Source: Bacteroidaceae bacterium (GTDB lineage: Bacteria > Bacteroidota > Bacteroidia > Bacteroidales > Bacteroidaceae). From it: a DNA stretch of 64,000 bases. The notes under the pieces are model-generated. The model did not search any database, had not been told where the DNA came from, and saw only the letters and a program-made list of their open reading frames with translations. Location: positions 19,619 to 83,618 of the forward strand of contig JAKSLJ010000011.1 of NCBI GenBank assembly GCA_024401275.1. Direction: 5' to 3'. The number at the start of each line of letters is the position of its first letter. Within the stretch, counting starts at the first letter, position 1. The position numbers and the translations under genes were made by a program. Positions 1 to 7,719 of this stretch are shown here, in pieces.

Positions 1-239
1 AGCCGCTGCCATCACTTATCGACGGTATTGCTAACGGTCTTGGCTACGCGTACATTCTTATTATAGTAGGTGGTGTTCGTGAACTTCTCGGCCGCGGTAC
101 TCTTCTCGGTTTCCGTATCATCCCAGAAGGAGCTTACGACTTCGGTTATGTTAACAACGGTATGATGACTATGTCTGTGATGTCACTCATCCTCCTCGGC
201 ATCGTTATCTGGGTACACCGTGCAATTACTAACAAATAA
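1..239 (+). CDS. nqrD: Na+-translocating NADH:quinone reductase subunit D, C-terminal part
   Basis: The window opens inside this gene; the frame starts at base 3 and ends at TAA 237-239. The visible residues form the end of an integral membrane protein of the NqrD/RnfE family. They read PLPSLIDGIANGLGYAYILI, then a GGVRELLGRGTLLG segment typical of the family, then a last hydrophobic helix ending in WVHRAITNK. NqrD is one of the membrane subunits of the complex that oxidises NADH, reduces quinone and pumps sodium. nqrE begins 13 bases downstream and nqrF follows, so this is the usual nqrABCDEF order and the rest of the operon lies upstream of the window. Confidence 0.93.
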   Translation, partial: PLPSLIDGIANGLGYAYILIIVGGVRELLGRGTLLGFRIIPEGAYDFGYVNNGMMTMSVMSLILLGIVIWVHRAITNK

Positions 240-252
240 TTGATTCTACAAA

Positions 253-876
253 ATGGAACATCAAATAGCATTATTCGTTAAGTCCATCTTTGTGGACAAT
301 ATGATCTTCGCTTACTTCCTTGGTATGTGCTCTTTCTTGGCCGTATCAAAGAATGTGAAGACATCTTTCGGACTCGGACTTGCCGTTACCTTCGTGCTCC
401 TCATTACCGTGCCTGTTGACTATCTTCTTCAGACAAAGGTATTGGACGCTAACGGAATCTTTGGACAGGATCTTACTTACCTTTCATTCATCCTCTTCAT
501 CGCCGTTATCGCAGGTATGGTACAGCTCGTCGAAATGATTGTAGAGCGTTTCTCTCCATCTCTCTACGCTGCACTTGGTATTTTCCTCCCTCTCATCGCT
601 GTAAACTGTGCTATCATGGGTGCTTCACTCTTCATGCAGCAGCGCATCAACCTCGATCCTTCTAACACTCAGTACATCGGCGGCGTTGGCGACGCTATCG
701 TTTACGCTCTCGGTTCTGGTATCGGTTGGACTCTCGCTATTTGCGCTATGGGTGCTATCCGTGAAAAGATGCAATACTCTGACGTGCCAAAGCCTCTCCA
801 GGGTCTTGGTATCACTTTCATCACTGTAGGTCTCATGGGTATGGCAATGATGTGTTTCTCAGGTCTTAAAATCTAA
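253..876 (+). CDS. nqrE: Na+-translocating NADH:quinone reductase subunit E
   Basis: A 207-residue membrane protein, the usual length for NqrE. The start [20 protein letters not shown] and the segment [20 protein letters not shown] are characteristic of the NqrE/RnfA family. About six hydrophobic helices can be drawn across the chain, and the conserved pair of cysteines expected to bind an intramembrane iron centre is present (Cys26 in LGMCS and Cys118 in [11 protein letters not shown]). It sits between nqrD (13-base gap) and nqrF (16-base gap), so the three are surely co-transcribed. The RnfA alternative is rejected because the next gene is a clear nqrF. Confidence 0.96.
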   Translation: MEHQIALFVKSIFVDNMIFAYFLGMCSFLAVSKNVKTSFGLGLAVTFVLLITVPVDYLLQTKVLDANGIFGQDLTYLSFILFIAVIAGMVQLVEMIVERFSPSLYAALGIFLPLIAVNCAIMGASLFMQQRINLDPSNTQYIGGVGDAIVYALGSGIGWTLAICAMGAIREKMQYSDVPKPLQGLGITFITVGLMGMAMMCFSGLKI

Positions 877-892
877 TTAGAGGAAATATATT

Positions 893-2170
893 ATGAACTT
901 TATTATATCAAGTATTGTCGTATTCCTCGTTGTTATCATTCTGCTCGTGGTGATTCTTCTTACAGCTAAGAAGTTCCTCTCACCAAGCGGAAATGTAAAC
1001 ATCGAGATCAACGGCGAACAAACTTTAAACGTGCCACAGGGTGCTTCACTCATGGCTACGTTGAACGAGAATGGCATCTTCCTTCCATCTGCTTGTGGTG
1101 GTAAGGCAAGCTGCGGACAATGTAAGGTACAGGTACTCGAAGGCGGCGGCGAAATCCTCGATTCAGAAAAGCCTCACTTCTCTCGCAAGGAGCAGAAGGC
1201 TGGCTGGCGTCTTGGTTGCCAATGCAAGGTTAAGAGCGACATGAAGATTCACGTTGACGAGTCTATCATGGGCGTTAAGGAATGGGAATGTACAGTTATC
1301 GGCAACCGCAACGTTGCTACATTCATCAAGGAGTACAAGGTGGCTCTTCCTCCAGGCGAGCACATGAACTTCGAGCCAGGTTCTTATGCACAGATTCGTA
1401 TCCCAGCATTCGAGCTTGACTATAAGGACTTCGACCGCGAGCTTATCGGCGAGACTTATATTCCTGCTTGGGAGAAGTTCGGTCTCTTCGACCTCCATTG
1501 CTCTAACCCAACTCCAACAATCCGTGCTTACTCTATGGCTAACTACCCTGACGAGGGCGACATCATCACTCTTAATGTGCGTATCGCTACTCCTCCTTTC
1601 AAGCCAAAGGATCAGGGGCCAGGCTTCATGGATGTAAACCCAGGTATTGCATCTTCTTACATCTTCAACCTCAAGCCAGGTGATAAGGTTATCATGTCTG
1701 GTCCGTTCGGAGAGTTCCGTCCTCAGTACGGTTCTGGTCGTGAGATGATTTGGGTTGGTGGTGGTGCCGGTATGGCTCCTCTCCGCGCTCAGATCATGCA
1801 CATGCTCAAGGGTAACGGTATCAACCCAGAAGATCGCCAGCGCCCTATGCACTATTTCTATGGTGCACGCGCTCTTGAGGAAATCCCATTCCTCGACGAC
1901 TTCCTCCAGCTTGAAAAGGATTTCCCTAACTTCCACTTCCATCTTGCCCTCGACCGCCCAGATCCAAAGGCAGATGCAGCTGGAATCAAGTACACTCCTG
2001 GTTTCGTAGCTCCTGTTATGGGCGACACTTACCTCAAGCAGCACGAAGCTCCAGAAGATTGTGAGTACTACCTCTGTGGACCTCCTATGATGGCTAAGAC
2101 TGTTCTCGACCTCCTCCACTCTCTTGGTGTAGAAGACGAGATGATCCGCTTCGATAACTTCGGTGGATAA
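893..2170 (+). CDS. nqrF: Na+-translocating NADH:quinone reductase subunit F (NADH-oxidising flavoprotein)
   Basis: A 425-residue protein, somewhat longer than the 405-410 common in Proteobacteria. It has one N-terminal membrane helix (about residues 5-25), then a plant-type 2Fe-2S domain with Cys68, Cys74 and Cys77 (CGGKASCGQC) and the fourth ligand near Cys109 (RLGCQC). A ferredoxin-reductase-like part follows, with the FAD motif RAYSMANYP and the nucleotide motif GGGAGMAPLRAQ, and the chain ends DEMIRFDNFGG. It is the electron entry point: NADH gives a hydride to FAD, and electrons pass to the iron-sulfur cluster and on to the membrane subunits. It is the last gene of the operon visible here. 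Confidence 0.96.
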   Translation: MNFIISSIVVFLVVIILLVVILLTAKKFLSPSGNVNIEINGEQTLNVPQGASLMATLNENGIFLPSACGGKASCGQCKVQVLEGGGEILDSEKPHFSRKEQKAGWRLGCQCKVKSDMKIHVDESIMGVKEWECTVIGNRNVATFIKEYKVALPPGEHMNFEPGSYAQIRIPAFELDYKDFDRELIGETYIPAWEKFGLFDLHCSNPTPTIRAYSMANYPDEGDIITLNVRIATPPFKPKDQGPGFMDVNPGIASSYIFNLKPGDKVIMSGPFGEFRPQYGSGREMIWVGGGAGMAPLRAQIMHMLKGNGINPEDRQRPMHYFYGARALEEIPFLDDFLQLEKDFPNFHFHLALDRPDPKADAAGIKYTPGFVAPVMGDTYLKQHEAPEDCEYYLCGPPMMAKTVLDLLHSLGVEDEMIRFDNFGG

Positions 2171-2202
2171 TATTTGACAACCAAAACGTGTTGTCCCCAA
2201 GA

Positions 2203-2265
2203 TGTAGGGCGAAGTTTACTGAGCCGTCTTCATTTGCGAAACGGCTCGGAAATCCTCGCCCTACA
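2203..2265. repeat. Palindromic repeat family A, copy 1
   Basis: A long imperfect hairpin just after nqrF. The left arm is TAGGGCGAAGTTTACTGAGC plus CG; the right arm is CGGCTCGGAAATCCTCGCCC plus TA. The loop is about 14 bases. The two arms pair at their ends (TGTAGGGCGA with TCGCCCTACA, and GAGCCGT with ACGGCTC) but differ in the middle. The same two unlike arms recur, inverted, at 6839-6896, so this is a dispersed element and not a chance terminator. It may still end nqr transcription. Confidence 0.85.
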
Positions 2266-2280
2266 ATTTGTTTTTATATA

Positions 2281-2307
2281 ATTCTGAATTTCTGCATTCT
2301 GCATTCC
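2281..2307. repeat. Heptamer repeat family B (ATTCTGC), copy 1
   Basis: Tandem units ATTCTGA, ATTTCTGC, ATTCTGC and ATTCC, about 3.5 copies of a 7-base word. They lie directly after family A copy 1 and end 9 bases before the ATG of the DUF4924 gene. The complementary word GAATGCA recurs in phase at 27050-27084 and inside the pseudouridine synthase gene at 26103-26179. Confidence 0.75.
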
Positions 2308-2316
2308 ATTAAGACT

Positions 2317-2868
2317 ATGCTAATATCCCAACAACTACGCCGCACAAGCATCGCAGAGTATCTGCTCTACATGTGGCAGATAGAAGACATCATACGCGCC
2401 TACGGCTGCTCTCTCACAGAGATTCGCAAGCGCTATATCTCTCAGTTCAACAACATTACGGACGAACAGAAGGAAGAGATGACCGACTGGTATGGCGATC
2501 TCATTAACATGATGACTCAGGAAGGTTGCCGTGAGAAAGGACATTTGCAGATAAACAAGGTTGTGATGATTCAGCTCGTAGAACTCCACAACCAGCTTCT
2601 TGATTCCTCAAAGTTTCCTTTCTATCGCTCTGAATACTACCGAGTTCTACCTTTTATCGTTGAACTCCGCAAGCGTGGCATGAACAACGAGGAGAACGAA
2701 GTGGAGACCTGCTTCAACGCCCTCTATGGTAAGATGATGCTTCGCCTTCAGAAGAAAGAGATTTCTAAAGAGACAGAAAACGCAATAAAGGAAATATCAA
2801 CCTTCATCGGTATGCTTGCCGACTATTATCACAAAGACAAACAGAAGCCACTCTTCGACGAGGAATAA
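2317..2868 (+). CDS. DUF4924 family protein
   Basis: A 183-residue soluble protein without a signal peptide, similar in my recall to the DUF4924 family of Bacteroidetes. The start at 2317 (MLISQQLRRTSIAEYLLYMW) was chosen over the open frame beginning at 2188 because the extra 43 residues are translated repeat sequence (families A and B) and match nothing expected. The protein looks mainly helical and rich in charged residues, with runs such as LQKKEISKETENAIKEIS near the end. Function unknown. The heptamer repeat sits in its presumed leader, so the leader may have been altered by repeat insertion. Confidence 0.8.
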   Translation: MLISQQLRRTSIAEYLLYMWQIEDIIRAYGCSLTEIRKRYISQFNNITDEQKEEMTDWYGDLINMMTQEGCREKGHLQINKVVMIQLVELHNQLLDSSKFPFYRSEYYRVLPFIVELRKRGMNNEENEVETCFNALYGKMMLRLQKKEISKETENAIKEISTFIGMLADYYHKDKQKPLFDEE

Positions 2869-2929
2869 TACTGTTAGTGTTTATTAGCTCTATTATTCTA
2901 TGAATGTGCCACATATAGTTGACACTAAC

Positions 2930-3862
2930 CTAAATATGCTTCTTTAGAATATTAGCAGCAATAGCACCAGAGAAATTGTGCCATACGCTAAAGAGAGCAC
3001 CTGGAATTGTCGCTAACGGATACATTGAAAAATGTGTAGAAGCAAGGCTTGTGGCAAGACCGGAATTCTGCATTCCTACTTCAATGGCGATAGCGTTTCG
3101 TTTAGCGGCATCAAGTTTAAGCACTTTTCCAATGGTAAAACCGAGTGTTAAGCCGAGAGTGTTATGAAGTATGACAACGGCAATTATATACAATCCAGAA
3201 GATAGTACTCGATCAGCATTCACTCCCATGATAAGCCCCACGATGAGAGCTATGGCAAGTGTGGAGAACATCGGCAGAATACCAACAACCTTTTCTGTAT
3301 ATTTCCCCCAATAATGATTTGCCACAAAACCTAAAACTATTGGAAGAATTACGACTTGAATGACACTCATGAGCATCGCCACAACATCGACATTCACATC
3401 CTTTCCGGCAAGGATAAAAGTAAGAACAGGTGTCATGATAGGAGCCAATAAGGTAGATATGCCAGTCATTCCGACAGACAAAGCAATATCACCACCAGCA
3501 AGGTAAGTGATGACATTCGATGCCGTGCCTCCTGGACAACAACCTACAAGAATTACGCCAATAGCAATCTCCGTAGGTAACCCAAAAAGATTGCATAAAG
3601 TCCACGCAATAAGTGGCATAATGGTAAACTGTGCAGCACAACCTATAAGCACGGCTTTTGGCTTGGTGAACACCACCTTGAAGTCTTGCGGTTTAAGCGT
3701 CAATCCCATTCCAAACATCACAATGCCTAGAAGCCAGTTGATTGAAGAAGTAGGAATCCACGTGAATGTTTCTGGCAGTAACAACCCAATTGCTGCTACT
3801 GCCAGTACAATAATCGCTATCTGATTAGATATTATTCTGGAAATTCTGTAGAGAGTTTTCAT
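2930..3862 (-). CDS. Bile acid:sodium symporter (BASS) family transporter
   Basis: A 310-residue integral membrane protein with about nine or ten hydrophobic helices. The stretch GVILVGCCPGGTASNVITYL (about residues 102-121) is the sodium-site signature of the BASS family; the repeat half around AIEVGMQNSGLATSLA is the second hallmark. Bacterial members transport bile acids, pantoate or other organic anions with Na+; the substrate here is not known. The ATG overlaps the stop of the upstream oxidoreductase gene by 4 bases (ATGA), so the two are translationally coupled and may act on related compounds. Confidence 0.88.
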   Translation of the reverse strand: MKTLYRISRIISNQIAIIVLAVAAIGLLLPETFTWIPTSSINWLLGIVMFGMGLTLKPQDFKVVFTKPKAVLIGCAAQFTIMPLIAWTLCNLFGLPTEIAIGVILVGCCPGGTASNVITYLAGGDIALSVGMTGISTLLAPIMTPVLTFILAGKDVNVDVVAMLMSVIQVVILPIVLGFVANHYWGKYTEKVVGILPMFSTLAIALIVGLIMGVNADRVLSSGLYIIAVVILHNTLGLTLGFTIGKVLKLDAAKRNAIAIEVGMQNSGLATSLASTHFSMYPLATIPGALFSVWHNFSGAIAANILKKHI

Positions 3863-4845
3863 TCTTTATCCCATGGATAACGCACATTCCATTCCTTGCG
3901 TAATTCGTCCATTTGGCGCATGATACGGATAGTTTCTTCATGTGGCATGTCGTTACATTCAATCTTACCCTCACGAATAGCCTCCATTGAAGCATATACC
4001 TGATATTCGTAACCAGTAATCTGCTTTGGACATTTTACGGTTTTGATAACTTGATAATCGTTATCAACAATAGTCATGCTCTGAGGATTATTAATGTTCT
4101 CTACAATGATATGACCTTTATCTCCTGAAATTATACCCTGACGATCACTCTTAACATAGTTTGAAGAAGTCAGCACAGCCATTCTTTCACCAGAATAATG
4201 AAGAATGATAGAGTTCTGACTGTCAACACCAGTATCTGTTAGCATACAAGAAGAAACAGTCTTCTCAATATCCGTTCCGAAAATCATGGCAGCGAAGTTC
4301 AGAGTATAAACACCAAGATCAAGTAGTGCACCTCCAGCGAGCTCTGGAAGATACATTCTCGGACGTTCTATATTAGGATAGCAGAGATTGGCAGTTATTA
4401 CCTTAGGCATGCCGATAATACCACTTTCAATAGTCTCGTTAATAGTCTTTGAGAGTGGCATATAGCGTGTCCAGATTGCTTCAGTTATAAAAACATTTTC
4501 CTTGTGAGCACGTTCTATAATCTCTTCCGCCTGCCATGCAGTAGCTGTAAATGCCTTTTCACAGAGAATAGGTTTCTTATAGTCAAGACAAAGCATTACA
4601 TTCTCGTAATGATGAGAATGAGGAGTTGCAATATAGACCAACTCTACAGCTTCATCTTTTACAAGATCTTCGTAAGAGCCATATGCCTTTGTTACACCAT
4701 GAGATTCTTGAAACTTACGAGCTGTTTCAATGTTTCTTGAAGCGACAGCATATAGCTCCACTTCATTCATACCGTTTACTGTTTTAGCCATTTGGTCGGC
4801 TATCCAACCAGTACCAATAATACCGAGTTTAAATTTTTCCATCAT
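3859..4845 (-). CDS. Gfo/Idh/MocA family NAD(P)-dependent oxidoreductase
   Basis: A 328-residue cytoplasmic enzyme. The N-terminal Rossmann fold starts with KLGIIGTGWIADQMAKTVNG (GxGxxA-type nucleotide motif) and contains the family motif LCEKAFTAT, the equivalent of the usual EKP with Ala in place of Pro. The C-terminal alpha/beta domain carries GGALLDLGVYTLNFA, which includes the family's GGG(A)xxDxGxH-like active-site stretch with Tyr in place of His. Members oxidise or reduce sugars and related polyols; the substrate cannot be read from sequence. It is the first gene of a two-gene unit with the BASS transporter and has its own two-box promoter. Confidence 0.88.
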   Translation of the reverse strand: MMEKFKLGIIGTGWIADQMAKTVNGMNEVELYAVASRNIETARKFQESHGVTKAYGSYEDLVKDEAVELVYIATPHSHHYENVMLCLDYKKPILCEKAFTATAWQAEEIIERAHKENVFITEAIWTRYMPLSKTINETIESGIIGMPKVITANLCYPNIERPRMYLPELAGGALLDLGVYTLNFAAMIFGTDIEKTVSSCMLTDTGVDSQNSIILHYSGERMAVLTSSNYVKSDRQGIISGDKGHIIVENINNPQSMTIVDNDYQVIKTVKCPKQITGYEYQVYASMEAIREGKIECNDMPHEETIRIMRQMDELRKEWNVRYPWDKE

Positions 4846-4860
4846 TTAGATTATTTGCTG

Positions 4861-4891
4861 CAAAATTATAAATATTTATAATACTAACAAA
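4861..4891 (-). promoter_or_regulatory. Bacteroidetes-type promoter for the oxidoreductase/BASS pair
   Basis: Read on the minus strand, a -33 box TTTG (4891-4888) is followed after 19 bases by a -7 box TAATTTTG (4868-4861). This matches the TTTG/TAnnTTTG consensus of the primary sigma factor of Bacteroidetes. The -7 box lies 15 bases before the ATG at 4845, giving a very short leader. Confidence 0.7.
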
Positions 4892-5016
4892 GGAAATATC
4901 AGCTTTTTTTTATGCAACTATAGCATATTTGTATATTGGATGTTGCAAAAAGTTGGCAAATGCTTGAATATTTCAAATTATTTGACCCATTTTTCTTATT
5001 TAGGAAAAAAAAAATG

Positions 5017-5024
5017 TAACTTTG
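5017..5024 (+). promoter_or_regulatory. -7 promoter box upstream of PPi-phosphofructokinase
   Basis: TAACTTTG matches TAnnTTTG, 43 bases before the ATG. A TTTG at the usual spacing is missing (TTCT stands there), so only the -7 box is claimed. An A-run of 10 lies directly upstream. Confidence 0.5.
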
Positions 5025-5067
5025 CGGCTGAAAGTTTCAAATAAAACTAATTTAAGATAATAAAAAA

Positions 5068-6717
5068 ATGGTAAAAAGTGCACTTCAGCAGGCCCGTGCG
5101 GCTTATGCTCCAAAATTGCCAACTGCTCTCCAGGGTCCTGTTAAGGCTGTTGAGGGTGAGGCAACTCAGTCAGTAGGTAACCAGGAAGAAATCAAGGCTC
5201 TCTTCCCTAACACTTACGGCATGCCAGTTATCACTTTCGAGGCTGGCGAGAAGGATGAACTTCCAGCTTTCAATGTAGGTATTATTCTTTCTGGTGGTCA
5301 GGCTCCTGGCGGTCACAACGTTATCTCTGGTCTCTTTGATGGCGTGAAGTCTCTCAACCCAGAGAACAAGCTTTACGGTTTTATCCTCGGCCCTGGCGGT
5401 CTTGTTGACCACAACTATATGGAAATCACTCCTAAACTTATGGACGAATACCGCAATACTGGTGGTTTTGACATCATTGGTTCTGGTCGTACTAAGCTTG
5501 AGAAGGAAGAGCAGTTTGAGAAGGGGATCGAGATTCTTCGCGAACTCGGCATCAAGGCTCTCGTAATCATTGGTGGTGACGACTCTAACACTAACGCTTG
5601 CGTTCTCGCTGAGTACTATGCAGCAAAGAAGTACGGCGTTCAGGTTATCGGTTGTCCTAAGACTATCGACGGCGACCTCAAGAACGAGCAGATTGAGACT
5701 TCATTCGGTTTCGACACAGCTTGTAAGACATACTCTGAGCTTATCGGTAATATCCAGCGTGACTGTAACTCAGCTCGCAAGTACTGGCACTTCATCAAAC
5801 TCATGGGTCGTTCAGCTTCTCATATCGCTCTTGAGTGTGCTCTCCAGTGCCAGCCAAACATCTGCCTCGTTTCAGAGGAAGTTGAGACTAAGGCAATGTC
5901 TCTCGACGACGTTGTAACTTATATCGCAGAGGCTGTTGCAGCTCGTGCTGCTGAAGGCAACAACTTCGGTACAGTCCTCATCCCAGAGGGTATCATCGAG
6001 TTCATCCCTGCTATCAAGAAGCTCATCGCAGAGCTCAACGAAGTTCTCGTTGACCCAGCAACTGGCGAAATGCGCGAATTCCCTTCTAAGGACGAGCAGG
6101 TTAAGTTCGTAAAGAGCCACATTGCTGCTGAGAACCTTGCTGTTCTTGAGTCTCTTCCAAAGGATGTTGAGCGTCAGCTCTGCCTCGACCGTGACCCACA
6201 CGGAAACGTTCAGGTTTCTCTCATCGAGACAGAAAAGCTCCTCTCTGCAATGGTAGCTACTAAGCTTGAGGCCTGGAAGGCAGAAGGCAAGTACGTAGGC
6301 AAGTTCGGTACACAGCACCACTTCTTCGGTTATGAAGGTCGTTGCGCAGCTCCTTCTAACTACGATGCAGACTACTGCTACTCACTTGGTTACAACGCTT
6401 CTCGCCTCATCGCTAACGGCAAGACTGGCTACATGTCTGTAATCAAGAACACTACAGCTCCTGCTGCTGAGTGGATTGCTGGTGGTGTGCCTATCACAAT
6501 GATGATGAACATCGAGCGTCGTAACGGTCAGAACAAGCCTGTTATCCGCAAGGCTCTCGTTGAGCTCGACGGTGCTCCATTCAAGTTCTTCGCTGCTCAC
6601 CGTGAAGAATGGGCTAAGCAGACTGCTTACGTTTACCCAGGTCCTATCCAGTACTGGGGACCAACAGAGGTTTGCGACCAGTGTACTAAGACTCTTGCTC
6701 TCGAGCAGGCTAAGTAA
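5068..6717 (+). CDS. pfp: Diphosphate--fructose-6-phosphate 1-phosphotransferase (PPi-dependent phosphofructokinase)
   Basis: A 549-residue enzyme of the long PFP type that reversibly phosphorylates fructose 6-phosphate with pyrophosphate instead of ATP. Visible motifs: GIILSGGQAPGGHNVISG (phosphate-binding loop, about residues 71-88); GGDDSN at about 169, where the second Asp is the residue that blocks ATP and marks PPi specificity; PKTIDGDLKN at about 197 with the catalytic Asp; and MGRSASHIALECAL. A monocistronic gene with its own -7 box; a repeat cluster lies downstream. The reaction saves ATP in glycolysis and is common in Bacteroidales. A second, ATP-type enzyme is encoded at 44167-45141. 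Confidence 0.95.
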   Translation: MVKSALQQARAAYAPKLPTALQGPVKAVEGEATQSVGNQEEIKALFPNTYGMPVITFEAGEKDELPAFNVGIILSGGQAPGGHNVISGLFDGVKSLNPENKLYGFILGPGGLVDHNYMEITPKLMDEYRNTGGFDIIGSGRTKLEKEEQFEKGIEILRELGIKALVIIGGDDSNTNACVLAEYYAAKKYGVQVIGCPKTIDGDLKNEQIETSFGFDTACKTYSELIGNIQRDCNSARKYWHFIKLMGRSASHIALECALQCQPNICLVSEEVETKAMSLDDVVTYIAEAVAARAAEGNNFGTVLIPEGIIEFIPAIKKLIAELNEVLVDPATGEMREFPSKDEQVKFVKSHIAAENLAVLESLPKDVERQLCLDRDPHGNVQVSLIETEKLLSAMVATKLEAWKAEGKYVGKFGTQHHFFGYEGRCAAPSNYDADYCYSLGYNASRLIANGKTGYMSVIKNTTAPAAEWIAGGVPITMMMNIERRNGQNKPVIRKALVELDGAPFKFFAAHREEWAKQTAYVYPGPIQYWGPTEVCDQCTKTLALEQAK

Positions 6718-6733
6718 TGTCTAAAAGATTATT

Positions 6734-6824
6734 AGGTTTATCGTAGGTGTTAATGGCAAATAGGCTTATGGTAAAGAAATAAATATTATCATAACCATAA
6801 ACCATAAATAAAAACTATAAACCT
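6734..6824. repeat. Inverted repeat with ACCATAA-like units downstream of pfp
   Basis: AGGTTTAT (6734-6741) is the reverse complement of ATAAACCT (6817-6824). Between them lie CTTATGGT and, 25 bases on, two direct units ACCATAA, then a related ACTATAA. The area is AT-rich with no open frame. It is similar in design to the other short-unit repeats of this window but no second copy was seen. Confidence 0.45.
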
Positions 6825-6838
6825 CAAAACATAAAAAA

Positions 6839-6896
6839 GTAGGGCGAGGATTTCCGAGCCGCCCATAAAACTACGGCTCAGTAAACTTCGCCCTAT
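6839..6896. repeat. Palindromic repeat family A, copy 2 (inverted)
   Basis: The left arm TAGGGCGAGGATTTCCGAGC plus CG and the right arm CGGCTCAGTAAACTTCGCCC plus TA equal the two arms of the copy at 2203-2265 read on the other strand, base for base except at the tips. The loop (CCCATAAAACTA) is unrelated. Arm conservation with loop divergence indicates a mobile or templated element. It lies between pfp and the GH25 gene, 28 bases before the ATG. Confidence 0.85.
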
Positions 6897-6924
6897 ATTT
6901 TCACTTTCCCGATATAACTCTTTT

Positions 6925-7719
6925 ATGACCAAAAAGAAGAAGCATAAACAAATCAAGAAAAACCATTCATGGCTTGGACTTAAGGGCGGACTTATAGTCG
7001 CTCTTATAGCAGGTCTTTATGTATGGGGATTTTATGCCTTCTTTGTAAGTCCTACAGGATTTCGCTGGCGTGCCTTATTTGGTGACCCAAAATATCCGAA
7101 TGGATATGAGATTCGCGGCATTGACATTAGCCATTATCAAGAGAAAATTGATTGGAGAAAACTTCAGTTTGCAAGAATCGATAATTGCCCTCTTCGCTTT
7201 GTTCTTATCAAAGCAACAGAAGGCTCATCTCGTATTGACCCTTATTTCAAGAACAACTTCTATAACGCAAGAGAGTATGGTTTCAAACGAGGAGCATATC
7301 ATTTTTGGTCAAATATCTCTTCTGCAAAATCACAGGCAAATTTCTTTATAAAGAACACAAATCTCACAAAAGGTGATTTGCCACCTGTTCTTGATGTTGA
7401 GACTTTCCCAAAAAACAAGGACATAGAGGATTTTCAGCGCGATTTATTAACTTGGCTTCATGCTGTTGAAGACAGATATCATTGCAAACCAATCATTTAC
7501 ACCAATTACAAGTTCAAACAACAATATTTGAACACACCTGTATTTAATCAATACCCACTTTGGATTGCGCATTATTACACGGAAGAAATGCAGTATGATG
7601 GCGAATGGAAATTCTGGCAACATACTGATATCGGTCGTCTTCCGGGCATAAAGGGTTATGTTGATTTCAATGTCTATAATGGAAGTTTCTATGATTTAGA
7701 GCGTCTGTGTATCAAGTAG
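6925..7719 (+). CDS. Membrane-anchored GH25 lysozyme (muramidase)
   Basis: A 264-residue protein. The basic N-terminus (MTKKKKHKQIKKNH) and one hydrophobic helix (about residues 20-42) place it as an inner-membrane protein with the enzyme outside. The GH25 domain follows: GIDISHYQ with Asp67, KATEGSS, RGAYHFW, and PPVLDVETF with Asp157 and Glu159, the acidic residues expected for catalysis; near the end WIAHYY and FWQHTDIGRLPGIKGYVDFN close the barrel. GH25 enzymes cleave the MurNAc-GlcNAc bond of peptidoglycan. The last 8 bases overlap the 3' end of the convergent gene. Confidence 0.93.
   Translation: MTKKKKHKQIKKNHSWLGLKGGLIVALIAGLYVWGFYAFFVSPTGFRWRALFGDPKYPNGYEIRGIDISHYQEKIDWRKLQFARIDNCPLRFVLIKATEGSSRIDPYFKNNFYNAREYGFKRGAYHFWSNISSAKSQANFFIKNTNLTKGDLPPVLDVETFPKNKDIEDFQRDLLTWLHAVEDRYHCKPIIYTNYKFKQQYLNTPVFNQYPLWIAHYYTEEMQYDGEWKFWQHTDIGRLPGIKGYVDFNVYNGSFYDLERLCIK

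Noticed and set aside
1163-2200. 345-codon open frame on the minus strand opposite nqrF
   Set aside because: Mirror of strongly codon-biased nqrF; no protein family resemblance, and it would overlap the whole of a certain gene.
2188-2316. N-terminal extension of the DUF4924 gene
   Set aside because: The 43 extra codons translate repeat families A and B; the ATG at 2317 gives a family-like start.
2873-2935. Inverted words GTTAGTG and CACTAAC between DUF4924 and BASS genes
   Set aside because: Stem of 7-8 bases with a loop of over 40 and no T-run; too weak for a terminator.
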